Assembly (NCBI GenBank): GCA_948474755.1
Contig: CAOLHI010001814.1
Location: 62,001 to 126,000, forward strand
Length of the DNA stretch: 64,000 nt
Reading direction: 5' to 3'
DNA from: Ctenosaura bakeri
Lineage: Eukaryota; Chordata; Lepidosauria; Squamata; Iguanidae
The notes below the pieces were generated by a model. The model worked only from the letters and a program-made list of their open reading frames with translations, was not told the DNA's origin and did not search any database. Position 1 is the stretch's first letter. Every line of letters starts with the position of its first letter. Positions 10,130 through 20,627 of this stretch are shown piece after piece. The position numbers and the translations under genes are program-made.

Positions 10130-11720
10130 TACATATGTTCCAACAGGTCCAAAATATGGCAGCCAGAGTAGTTCCCAGTACATCCAGGAATGAGCATATC
10201 ACCGCTATACTAAAATCACTCCACTGGCTGCCAATTAGTTTCCAGGCAAAGTACAAAGTGTTGGTTATTACCTTTAAAACCCTACATGCTTTGGGTTCAA
10301 GTTATCTGCAGGATTGTGTCCTCCTGTACAATCCATCCCACACATTCAGGTTCTCTGGGGGCCATTTACTTAAATCATCCAGGTCTAGATTGGCAACAGT
10401 CACCCAGAGGACCTTTTTTTCCTTTTTTTTCCAGTTACCCCTAGACTGTGGAATGCCCTGCAATAAGAGATTTGGCAGCTAAACCTGGTGTCTGAATTTT
10501 GAAAAAGTATTAGACTTATCTTTTCTTGCAGGCCTACCCAGTTGATTTTAAAGTATGAATTTTAAACTTGTGTATTCCTGAACGACTTGTTTTAATATAG
10601 ATTTACATGTTTAAATGCTTTTATGTGCTTTTAGTTTTATTGTAAGGCCCCGCTTTGGGGGTCCCCAATACCAGTACGGTTTGGATGGGCACCATACCTA
10701 ATTGGCATCATATGTAATTGGCAGCACATTTTATTGGCTCTGATATCAAATTCAAGCCTGAAAGGTGACAGAGAGGTCAAACCGAGTGAAGGAAAGAATT
10801 TGACTGTAAATGTGAGAAGCATAGGTCAGCTCCAAAATTCCTCCAGGTAAGACTTGAGTCATTTGTCAGGCAAATACACATCATTCCTGTGGATAATAGG
10901 CTTAAATAGAAGCTGGACTTTTCCAGGGAATCCAACTGCGAGGAGCCCACCAAGACACTGATCGACAGATATCCATCCCTTGTACACCTGGATTCTTTCC
11001 TCTGTCCTCACAGCACCCACAATAGACAGCTATTACAACATTCATCATGTCTTTGTCAATCAAAGCACTAAGCCCATCAACAGGCAAAAGACCCATTGTC
11101 CACAACAGGTTCCCTTTGTCTTGCATCTGGAATCTTCACAGCCACAAGCCATTTTCAGGGTACAAATACCCCTGATTTCAGGATGCCCAGTGCAGTCTCT
11201 CAAAAGTCTACCCATCACTCTGTCCGTCTGGCTCCTGGAGGAGAACTGTCCTTAGGTCCTATCTAAGCCAAAACACATTTCAGCTCTTCACAACTCTTCT
11301 GGACTGGTAATTATAAATCCCCCCAAATCCCTCAGCCTCTCTATAATTTTTCCTCCCTTTTTCTTTCAGCTAGCTCTTGTTTGAATGTGTGATTGTGTGC
11401 ATCTTGTGTGCATGCATGAGTGAATCCCCCTCAATAAAATCATTTTACTAGACAATTTTGCTTGGTTTTTGGCTTAGCCTGACCCCATAAAAATTGGATG
11501 TGAAGATATCGCTCGGTTACCCTGCCTCTTGTAGCGCTATAGGTTGTGCGCTGGCTAATTCCCATTCCCCAGTATTGAGGCACATTGAGGTGTCCCCCAT
11601 GGGACCCCAGAAATCATGGTAACAATATACTGTTGTACCCCACTTCAAACCTTGGTGAAAAGTAAGTAAGACAATAATAGTAGTAGTAGTAGTAGTAGTA
11701 ATAATAATAATAGCAGCAGC
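10130..11720 (+). mobile_element. L2-type LINE 3' half, split by a solo LTR
   Basis: 10135-10482 translates to the C-terminal part of an L2 ORF2 (VQNMAARVV, then LHWLPISFQAKYKVLVITFK and LGSSYLQD). After the LTR at 10641-11624 the L2 tail resumes (TGTTGTACCCCACTTCAAAC) and ends in a (TAG)n/(TAA)n tract at 11675-11715. Inactive; intron 4 of V2R-A. Confidence 0.75.
10641..11624 (+). mobile_element. Probable ERV-type solo LTR in L2
   Basis: Polyadenylation signal AATAAA near 11433, then the U5-like text GGTTACCCTGCCTCTTG shared with the LTR at 54946, ending GGTAACA at 11624. The left end is placed at TGTAAGG where the L2 text breaks off. Flanks TTAT/ATAT are an imperfect 4-bp duplication, so the left boundary is less certain than the right. 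Confidence 0.6.
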
Positions 11721-11725
11721 AACAA
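11675..11725 (+). repeat. Trinucleotide tract (TAG)n(TAA)n(CAG)n
   Basis: Simple repeat at the 3' terminus of the L2 element. It creates a spurious poly-Tyr/Thr frame on the minus strand. Confidence 0.9.
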
Positions 11726-11949
11726 TAACAACAAAAACAGCAAAGGGGGATGCTATTGTCAAGCATGCACCAAAGAAAGACATAGTATAAATGCCCCACT
11801 GCTTCTCAGCTGAGTGGAACACTTTCATATAAATAAATCTTCAAGGAAGAATTTCAGCACAGGAGCAAGCGGTGGCAACCAAACCATAGCAGGGATGCCA
11901 TGAATCCTTTCTGAATTTTAATGCAAACTTGATAGGACTTATCAAAGGT

Positions 11950-12240
11950 GTTGAATAGTCAGACTTCCACATTCACTAGGGTCAGGGTGCAGGACCCCCA
12001 CAAAAGTAGAAAAATTGAAAATATGAAAATTGTGTGTTTCTGTGGGAAGGGATCCAAAGGATGGTCGGGAGAATGGACATCCAGGGTCCAAACCAGGCCA
12101 GGGAAAGGAGAAGGAAAGTAGATGGGTCAGCATGGTGCCTCTATACTTCCTCTCTCTTGCCCATCTCCTTCCTTGGAGAGGGTTTGTGGTGCTGAGAAAT
12201 TGGGGTGTGAACCATTCTTATATGATTAGGGAGCTGGTAG
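11950..12240 (+). repeat. Interspersed repeat shared with 51460-51905 (inverted)
   Basis: CACATTCACTAGGGTCAGGG, GGTCCAAACC and the GAGAGGGTTTGTGGTGCTGA region reappear in reverse complement and diverged form at 51460-51905 in intron 3 of V2R-D. Family not identified; a DNA-transposon origin is possible. Confidence 0.45.
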
Positions 12241-12633
12241 TAGTGGTGGTGCTGGAGGAGGAGGAGGACGACCAGAGGTATGTTTTGAAGAGGCTGTACA
12301 GCCTGGCTGGAGACTTTGAGAAGGAAGGTTCCCCTGGAAAACGAGCACCTGATGTGAGGAGGGCAAAGGATGGAGAAAGCTGCAAATAATCAAATCCATG
12401 AAATTCAAACCTTGGCAGTTTTGGTTTGGCTATAGTCAACACAAGTTCAGTGCTTTAGATAGCTTCCTTAGAATTTGCATTAAATTCAGGGCAGCTTCCT
12501 AACCTTCCTGGAAATGGAAGTCACTAGTCATTACAGCTGCTATAGCTATGTTAGCACAAATATTCAACCAGTGCTACCAAAAATCTCGATATTATTCCAT
12601 GCATTCTAAAATGTGGATCAGTGTTACGTAGTT

Positions 12634-12718
12634 GACCATTCAGGGCCAGATAATATCAGCTGGAAAATGTTCAACAGCTTATCTGGGGGGAGGCATGGGA
12701 TCCACCCAACTTTCACCA
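12634..12718 (-). pseudogene. Decayed second copy of V2R exon 4 (3' part)
   Basis: On the minus strand GATAAGCTGTTGAACATTT, then ATTATCTGGCCCTGA, aligns with the last third of exon 4 in V2R-D. The 5' two thirds are lost and a TG/TA-rich repeat follows. It has no proper donor and a stop after the WP motif. Confidence 0.75.
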
Positions 12719-12754
12719 AGGAACAACTAGTTCAGCCATGACACTATTTTAGCC

Positions 12755-12832
12755 AGTATATTATATATGTATATGCATGTGTGCGCGTGCATGTGTGTTT
12801 GTGTCTGTGTATATATACACACATACTAGCAT
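12755..12832. repeat. TG/TA-rich simple repeat
   Basis: Imperfect (TG)n and (TA)n tract that replaces the 5' part of the duplicated exon 4. Confidence 0.85.
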
Positions 12833-13286
12833 ATACACCCTGTGTTGCCCAGGATTTTATTTTCTCATAAGTAATACGTGTTAGAAATATCTGAGATCCT
12901 GTGTCTGTAATTCCCCAAACTGCTTTGTCCAGAACCTGTAACTTTTCCCCATATACTCCAATCCAATCTGTATTCAGAGTTATTAACATACAGAAGTTGA
13001 GTTCCTGAGGCAATACATTGCCCTCCTACTTACTGCTAGGCCTCATCTCCATAGCAACCAGCCTATTCAAGACAGACACTGAGTTGACTGAGGCACAAGT
13101 GTTCTCTAACTGAGAATTCTGAAGGCCTCTCTCTAAACTGCAAACCCCAGGATTCCATAGAATCTTCTTAGGCAGCCAATCATGTGAGGTCTTTACATGA
13201 CACAGACAATCTTTGACTTTTATAGATTAGATACACGCACACACACAACTTTCTTTAATGCAGACTGAAATGTGGACGTGGCCTAC

Positions 13287-13514
13287 CTGATTGAATATTT
13301 GAGGTCAGGTGATCTCAGCCGCAGAAATGCTCAACAGCTTCTCTGGGGGAGCCGTGGGGTCCAACTTTCCAACTTTGACCCTCTGAAAGGACTTATTTGA
13401 GAAAGTGACCCAGTTAATGATATCAAAACCAACTTCTATTTTCCCTTTCTCGTCAAAGGAAACCTTTTCCCCAACGCTATTGTTGAAAGAGACACTTCGT
13501 AGAAAATGGTGGAG
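13287..13514 (-). pseudogene. V2R-A exon 4 with nonsense codon
   Basis: 228 bp, acceptor TTTTTAG before 13514 and donor CAG|GTAGGCC after 13287. Encodes [20 protein letters not shown] onward with FDIINWVTF. Codon 70 of the exon is TGA (13305-13307) where B and D have TGG. Confidence 0.93.
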
Positions 13515-14345
13515 CTAAAAAGAAACAGAGCAATGTAATTGTTGAGGATTTTCTACAGTGTGTATGTATTGAAAAGGGAGAAGGTCTTTCTGAAATTCTA
13601 TCTCTAACATTTATTTACTGCTAGCGTATTTAACAGGCATTGCCCCGGATTTTATTTTCTCATAAGTAACACTTGTTAGAAATACCTTAGGACTTACCTT
13701 ACCTTACCTTAGGAATTAGATGAAGCTGAAATGCACAGATTTGAGTTCCTGTGTCTGTAATTCCCCAAACTGCCTTGTCCAGTACCTCTAACTTTTCCCT
13801 GTAGTATCCAATCCAATCTTTATTCAGAGTTGTTAACATGCAGAGGTTTGGTTTCTAAGGAACATACTGGTGTTTGTTCTCTTTGCTGCTATGCCTCGTC
13901 TCCTTGCAACTGGCCAGGCCAAAGACCTCTCTGGCTAAGAATTCTAAAGTCCCCTCCCTAAAATGCCAATCCCAGGATTCTGTAGAATCTTCACAGGCAG
14001 CCAATCGTATGAGGACTTTGCCTGCCTGACACAGAGAAAACTCACAAACTCTGACTCTTATATATTAGATTATAAGATTAGCATATTGTTATATTCTATC
14101 CTATACCTATATCTTTACGACTACATCCAGAGATTTGGGGCACCTCTGCAATGACACAGGGATGGGATCAACCAACTACTGATCAGAGAGAGAAATCAGC
14201 ACCAGAAAAAGCAAAGTACAAGCACATCTAGATCAGGGGTCAACATTCTAGACTAGATAGATACACATCGTTTTACTCACTTTCCAACTTCTAGTTACAC
14301 ATAGAAATATTATATATGCCTCTACTTATTATACACAACAATTAC

Positions 14346-15200
14346 CTTCCAAAGATTTTGAGTCAGTAGCATCTGTTCACCATCATCAGCCACAGCTTTG
14401 AGACTAGATCTAGATGACAGCATGGCTTGCAAAGCATGGGCCACAGCATAGACAGCATTGTAGACACTGTAGCTCTGGCCAGTCATACTCATTTGAAACA
14501 TAGAATTAGGAAGAGTTTCTAAATTTTCCTCTCCAGTGCAGACACTGTCAGTCATCTCATCTGAGGTAGAATTAGGGAAGTGACATTCAAATACCTGCTC
14601 CCAAAAGATTCTCATCAAACCATCTTCTTTTTCTGAAAGAGGTTTCCTTGTCTGAATAAATTTCTGGAATCCTACTACCTCTTTTGAAGAAACTGCAAAA
14701 GATATCGTTCCATGGATGAAATCTATGCTCAATATTCTTACTAGGGGCATTGATGTGAATTCCATTTCGGCTGTCATAATCCAGACTAAGCTCTTGTCTA
14801 GAGTCCCTTCAAATTTTGGCGTATAGGGTATTGTTCTAAGAATTATCATAGCTTGATTTTCTCCATGTAGGATCACAACAGTGGCAATGCTGTTCATTAT
14901 TTCCTTGTATATTTCACCAAAGCCATCTAACATAGCATAAAAATCTGAGGAAAAAGATTCATTAGGCAATGGTCTTGAAAAGGCAACACATATACCTTTC
15001 TCAGAAAACATGGGAAGCACATTCTGTAAAAATCTCTGGCTGTTATCATTATCTATATAAACCATTCCAACCCATGTCCAATTAAAATGCAACAGCAAGT
15101 GTAGAATCCCCTGATTTTGATGGTGTTCATTGGGGAACATCTGGTGAAAGAAAGCTGTCTCAAAGTTATTATCCATCATGGGAGCAGACCCATATATGAG
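14346..15200 (-). CDS. V2R-A exon 3 (main ligand-binding domain)
   Basis: 855 bp, phase 0 at both ends, fully open. Starts [20 protein letters not shown] and has HFNWTWVGMVYIDND, GTISFAVSSKEVVGF and [18 protein letters not shown], all hallmark V2R motifs. Ends QNLWK before GTAATT. Confidence 0.94.
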
Positions 15201-15868
15201 CTGAGGAAAGTAGAGGGAAAAAGGAGATCAGATGATGGCTCTCCAATGTAAACTGAGCACATCCATACATTCCTCAAGTACAGATACTTACACAGGTACT
15301 AAATTCTAACATTCCCCTTCCCACAATGAAGGGATCCCAAAGCTGAAGAACAGGAATAAGTAGCCTCTCTGATAACTGACCACTGAATCTTTTTTCAACA
15401 CAGTTTATGGGACAAAAGCCTAAATTTCACCTGTGGGAGATAGACTACTTAGGCAGCAAAGGGTAAGCTATTTGGCATATAAATTTCTGCTTAAGTGCCT
15501 TAGTGCCTCCCAATAAGGGCTGAGACAATTGTAGTCCTTCCTAACAATAAATTGTTCTTCCTGATAATAAATAGATTTCATTTTGGGGTTTTGATCTGTA
15601 GTCTCTGAGAGATGAAGAGATGAATAGATTTTAATACCAGTAGATATGAAAAAAGTGGCACCCATCACTAAGATTCTTTCAAACCTGAAGGAAGACAGAA
15701 TTAGTCTTCTTTGTTTAGATTTGATCTATATGCAATATGAAGGGGTGTCTCATTTCTTCTTTTTGGCATGCTGGCATTAATCCTCAAGGCATAGGGAAGT
15801 GATCTAAAGAGCAACCTTGGTGGTGAGGGGGGAAGGATTTGTTGTACTCCAATGTGAGCACATCTTAC

Positions 15869-16160
15869 CTGTGGAGTCTTGTAAATGTGGAGAACTGTTG
15901 CCACAAAGTGATTGAATAGAGGATTGGGGCCCACAATGACAGATACTGCTCTGTCCTTGACACCACACTTATAGTTAGGGATGAATTTCTCACATGTGGA
16001 GACAAGCTCTAGCGAGGCGAGATAGGTCCACCGTGCTGTGAAATAGTTGTTGAAGAGATAGAAGCCCAGGCTGATATTGGGTAAGAAATGGGGATTTTCA
16101 TTAATCTCCTCTATTGCAAACATCAAGGCAAGGATCTGCTGGTAGTTTTGAAGAAAGTAT
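15869..16160 (-). CDS. V2R-A exon 2
   Basis: 292 bp, acceptor CTTTATAG, donor GTAAGATG. Open: YFLQNYQQILALMFAIEEI through VGPNPLFNHFV to IYKTPQ. Confidence 0.93.
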
Positions 16161-16657
16161 CTATAAAGATAGATAAATCCTTATAGTAGAGCATCTGCTT
16201 CAAAAACTGATACTTGCCATGTCTAACTGTAGTATTATTTGTGAATGGCATTGCATAAAAAGGGCCTGAAGGGTACAGAGAACACTTTGGGAGGGGGATT
16301 GGGAACAGAATTCCTGGTTCCTTCCTCCAAATATCAGCAGAACAACCAAACTAATTCTTTACCTTCACGGGCACACTGATGCTCAGTGTTCAAACACAAC
16401 CCCAAACATTTGTGATTTAATTTTAGGAGTATTGGCATTTTTAATCAATAGATTCCATCTTGGAAAAACACGACCAGGACTGGATTGTGGAACTGATCAG
16501 GAACTATGGATATCAAGGAATATGAAATCTATCAGAGTTCCAAACCCAATCTGAAGAACATCTCTGTAGAATTTAAAGACCTTTTAAAGAACAAATTTGG
16601 ACTATGAAGTATAACATGAGTAGCAAAAGTTTAAAAAACAGGGGGACGGTATCAGAG

Positions 16658-16838
16658 CCTTTCCACCCTACACTGTTATAGTGCTATTATCCCATTTTCA
16701 ACATCTTCTGGAATTCTGGGGTTTTTAGTTTACTGAGGACAAAGAGCTCTCCGGCTGAGAATTCTAAATCCCCCTCCCTAAACTGCAAACCCCAGGATTC
16801 CATAGGATAGCACTATAAGAATGTAGTGTGGAAAAGCC
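16658..16838. mobile_element. Palindromic MITE, family 1 (copy 3, with target duplication)
   Basis: 181 bp; ends CCTTTCCACCCTACACTG and GTAGTGTGGAAAAGCC. Flanks are identical over 7 bp (ATCAGAG, 16651-16657 and 16839-16845), compatible with the 8-bp duplications made by hAT transposases. This copy sets the family boundary. Confidence 0.85.
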
Positions 16839-17164
16839 ATCAGAGTCAGAATTCTCAGAGCAACTGCTTAGCAAGTTGAGCCTAGGGATGTAGAAAGCTA
16901 TGATGATAACTAATGCAAAGGAAAAGAAGGCAAGAACAAAAGGTAGAAACAGGAGACTTCTTCCTGAGAAAAATCTGAGAAATTAAAGGAAAATGTAAAC
17001 CAAGAGTAGGAATGCTGTGACTCTGACATTATATGAGGAAAGCAAAGTGAATTATTATTTTAAATCAATCAGTAACAAGAGAATGAATATTACATGAGCA
17101 ACATGAGGACAAAGTACATGATCAGTTCAAACTAAAAAGACAATGGAAGTAATACCCTGAAGGA

Positions 17165-18900
17165 CTGCATAAAAGAGATGAAAGGATGGCAGTTTTCTTC
17201 ACAGAAGAACTGTTTGAAAATGAACCTAAAATTTTACAAAGTGAAATGGAAGCTGCTCTCAAATCACTTGGGAGAAATAAATTACCAAGAAGAGATGGCA
17301 AACAGTTTCTAACTGTACAGATGGAACGGATCCAAATTCTAATGCAAATTTCACAACAAATACAGAGAGCAAAGCAATGGGCCACAGGGCATTTCTGCAC
17401 TACACTGTTATAGTGCTATTATTCCACTTTCAACATCCTATGGAATCCTGGGGTTTGCAGGTTAGAGAGGGGCATTTAGAATTCTTAGTCAGAGAGCTCT
17501 TTGGCCTCAGTAAACTACAAATCCCAGAATTCCACAGGATGTTGAAAATGGAATAGTAGCACTATAACAGTTTTAGGCAGAAAGGCCTATAGGCTAGAAA
17601 TGTTCAGTATACTCTGTATTCTACTCCTCAAGAAAGGGGACACCAGGAATTGTAGTCTCTCATGCAAGCACAGAGATTCTCAAAATTAAAAGAAGACTTT
17701 TACCTTTCATGATTCAAGTTAGGTTCACAAATAGAATAGTCACTTCAGATATTGCAAACATACCTTGGTTAATGGAGTGCACCAAAGGATTTCAAAAGAA
17801 AATCAACCTAGGTTTTAGAGCTTATAATAAATCTTTGATAATGTCAATTATGAGAAGTTGTTATTCACTCTAGAAGAAATGGACATGCCCATTGTCCTGA
17901 GCTGTAGCCAATTTTTAGGCTACTGTTAGGACAGAATGTGAAGAAACAGAATGGTTTCCAATTGGCATGGGGGAGAAATTAAAGGGTATATTTTATCAAA
18001 CTATGTGGTTAATTTCTATGCAGAACATAACCTGCAGAAAGTGAGAAAAGTCTCAGAAGAAGGAAGTTCGAAAACTGAGAGAAGGAACATCACCATGTTA
18101 AGATATGCAGATTTCACCATATGCTTAGCAGAAAATATCAGACTTGGAACAACTAGTGATGAAAACTAAGGAAGAAAGTGGAAAATCAGGGTTGCAGAAG
18201 AAGACAAAAGAAGAAAACAAAGATAATGACCACTGATGATTTATGTCTCTTTAAAGTGAGTGATGAAGATCTCAAAGCAGTTAAAGATTTTATATACTTT
18301 GACTTAGTCATAAATAAAAATAGTGACTTCAGTCAAGAAATCAGAAGAAGGCTAAGACTTGGAATGGCAGGTATAAAGGAATTAAGAAAGATCCTTGAGT
18401 GTAAAGATATATCAGCCTATATCCTATTCTAGTTCTGAGTAGAACAGAGACATTGAATCAACGAGATTTACTGATTTGGTAGCTTGATGGAATTGGTCTA
18501 CTCTAGTTAGGACTGACCCATAGGATTCCAGCCATCATTAAATGCTAAAGTCAAAATTATCTGCACCATAGTATTTCTATTTTCTCAGTATGGCTGTGAA
18601 AAATGGACAAGGGAGAAAGCTGACAAGAAAAGAATCAACTCGTTTGTAACATGACTTTGGGTGAAATTTCTACATAAACTACAGACAAAAGAGAAATGAA
18701 TCAAGCCTACATTTTCCCTATAAGCCAAAATGACTAAACTGAAGCTCTCATACCTATTAGAAAAAGATGACAACACTCAGCAAACTGAAAGATTGGAAGA
18801 AAAGAGCAAGAATACACTGCAGATAGACCAGTTGAATAATGGACACTCCAGCCCCCAGTTTGCAAGACCTGAGCTGGGCTGATGGTAGTCTCTCATTCAT
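17165..18900 (+). mobile_element. BovB/RTE LINE, ORF2 remnant
   Basis: Plus-strand pieces translate to BovB-like reverse transcriptase. At 17186 there is EPKILQSEMEAALKSLGRNK. At 18090 MLRYADFTICLAEN stands where the RT YADD box is expected, with ADF in place of ADD. Near 18200 there is KTKIM, followed by VKDFIYFDLVINKNSDF and IRRRLRLGMAGIK. The 3' part resembles 2590-2825. Stops and frameshifts throughout; split by a family-1 MITE at 17387-17587. Lies in intron 1 of V2R-A. Confidence 0.8.
17387..17587. mobile_element. Palindromic MITE, family 1 (copy 4)
   Basis: About 200 bp; ends GGCATTTCTGCACTACACTG and a diverged complement ending GGCAGAAAGGCC. Inserted in the BovB remnant. Confidence 0.85.
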
Positions 18901-18959
18901 ACGAATGTCATAAATCAAAGCCAGATTGCAGGCAAAGAAGAAAAACAAGGTATCCCTCT

Positions 18960-19620
18960 TTCTCACTTTGGGACCTATATATGAATATCATGACAGTAAG
19001 ATTAGCTCACTAACAAGAACTATTGGGAAGAAAAAGAAGATGGAAATAATGATAAGAATAACAGCAACAAAAAACAGTAAGAGCAGTGACAACATTACAT
19101 TAAGAGAGAAATAGGATGCCTTTGAACGCTCATTGACTACTCAAGTAAATGCAAAGTAATTCAAATAAGCATATCGGAGATGTTAAGTATAGAAGTCATA
19201 GCAAAGTGGTAGGATTTTTTTTTTTTCAGGCTACAGGGCTCACCAGCAAACAGTAGATTAGAATTTCTGTGCTGATATATATTTTTTTTAATAGCTGGAA
19301 GAATCAGCAACACCTTCCTCCTTGGTAATAGTAATCATCATCATCATCATCATCATCCCCCTAGCAATTTCAAGACAAGCAATTTCTGTCAAGGAATCTG
19401 TTGATAAGAATTGGGACTTAGACAAAGAGATTTGGCATATGAGGTGTTAGGACAGATAACTAGAACAGTAGGGAAGAAATCAACAAAGGTAACAAGAAAA
19501 GTAACAACAGCAGCAAAAGCCAACATAGAGAAAATCACAAAGGCAATGGGACAGCAGCCAAAGACACGGAATGCCTTTTGGCCTCTCATGCCACACCCAA
19601 GTAAAGAAAAAATCAATTAA
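18960..19620 (-). repeat. Conserved V2R intron-1 block, present twice in A
   Basis: Segments 18960-19160 and 19400-19620 are diverged copies of each other (shared GGGAAGAAA, ACAA.AGTAA.A, GGATGCCTTT/GAATGCCTTT and CTCAAGTAAA/CCCAAGTAAA). Both match the X intron at 3220-3430. A related segment follows exon 1 of D at 44215-44345. Function unknown. Confidence 0.55.
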
Positions 19621-19675
19621 ACAACTATGCTTGTTATATAGTCTGAGAGAATAATTAAAAATAGCTACTCCGTAC

Positions 19676-19893
19676 AGGATATAAGCAGATTTTTGTTCAG
19701 ATGGATGTTCTTGGAATGTTACCAGATCAATTGATTTGTAGAACTGAGAAATAATGCCACCAAGGAGGAGATCTCCTGAATGATAATGCTTGTGTCCAAT
19801 AGAAGGAGGATGACCAATGGCACATTTACTAACAGGAATATTCCATCTCTTTTGAAACAGCAAGACTATTATGGACACCATGAATAGAACCAT
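19676..19893 (-). CDS. V2R-A exon 1
   Basis: 218 bp from the ATG at 19893; leader MVLFMVSIIVLLFQKRW, then [20 protein letters not shown]. Donor CT|GTACGG keeps phase 2, as in X and D. Confidence 0.85.
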
Positions 19894-20079
19894 CTCACAC
19901 GAAGGTCTACAATCCAGTCTTCAATTAACTTTGAGAAATGACTTTTACACTGAACTTTCATGAATAAGACAATCAGACAGCTATGGTCATTGACTCACAG
20001 TTTTGAAGATGTAAGGACTCAGACACATGGAGCTGTGTCTGCCCTCTGCTCTGATTTACCCCAGATATATTGGTAATAT

Positions 20080-20300
20080 CCTTCTGACTGAGCTCATTGT
20101 TTTCCTTTGTTCACTGAAATTCTTTAGGGACTTGAGAAGTGGTAGAATTTAACAGAGTTATTTTGGTAATTATAGAGTAGATAACCATATACTTTTTTTT
20201 GTATTGCTCTGCAACACTAAAGAAGAAAACTCGTTGATCATATGTTAGCAATAACCATCTGTGATCACTCTAGGGACAGCAAGAGAAACAGGTAGACTTC
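20080..20300 (-). promoter_or_regulatory. Conserved V2R 5' flanking block (A)
   Basis: Contains CTCATTGTTTTCCTTTGTTC, TTATTTTGGTAATTATAGAG and AACCATATAC. It matches D at 43690-43830 over more than 100 bp in reverse complement. It lies about 190-400 bp upstream of the ATG. Confidence 0.55.
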
Positions 20301-20627
20301 TGACCAGTCCATGTTTGTCCTTGCTGGAGGTTTTCTCACACTCAAGAAACACAAATGCAACCTTTTTTTTTTTTTTTTTAAAAAGGTATTTTTGAATGTT
20401 TTCCTCCATTCCTACTGGTTCTCTGTTAGTAGTGAGAATGTTTTTGAAAGAGCTTGTGATTCAGCCTGAGTTAGATGGGGTTACACTTCCCCTGAAAATT
20501 CAGGTTCACAGCTTGAGGGCACTCCTGGATTCAACTCTGAGCCCAGAAGCCCAGGTTTCAGCAATAGCCAGGAGTGCATTTGCACAGTTAAGGCTTGTGC
20601 ACCAGCTGCATCTGTTTCTTGAGACAT

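Larger units (their letters stand above)
12620..14090 (-). repeat. Tandem duplication in V2R-A that includes exon 4
   Basis: The left unit (about 12620-13260) and right unit (about 13288-14090) share, in the same order: an exon 4 region, a GGATTTTATTTTCTCATAAG block (12853 and 13650), a GTCTGTAATTCCCCAAACTG block (12903 and 13752), a family-1 MITE fragment and a GCAGCCAATC block. Only the right unit keeps the full exon 4. Confidence 0.8.
8299..19893 (-). pseudogene. V2R-A: six-exon vomeronasal type-2 receptor with two lesions
   Basis: Minus strand, exons 19676-19893, 15869-16160, 14346-15200, 13287-13514, 9595-9719 and 8299-9218. Splice sites and phases match the intact V2R-D. Exons 1-3 are open (455 codons: leader MVLFMVSIIVLLF, then the ligand-binding domain). 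Two lesions follow. In exon 4 the conserved Trp codon of the ITWP motif is TGA (13305-13307, codon 525). In exon 5 a 2-bp deletion near 9659-9662 makes the exon 125 bp instead of 127 and shifts the frame. Exon 6 is fully open and encodes a complete 7TM domain. If read as it stands, the product stops after the extracellular domain and has no membrane anchor. Recent pseudogenisation is the simplest reading; sequencing error at both sites is possible but less likely. The neighbour on the left (X) has the same strand and exon-1 type. Confidence 0.87.

Noticed and set aside
12744..13013. 89-codon minus-strand frame with a WGITDTGSQ stretch
   Set aside because: Its counterpart in the right unit of the tandem duplication is not kept open, so it is chance in duplicated intron text.
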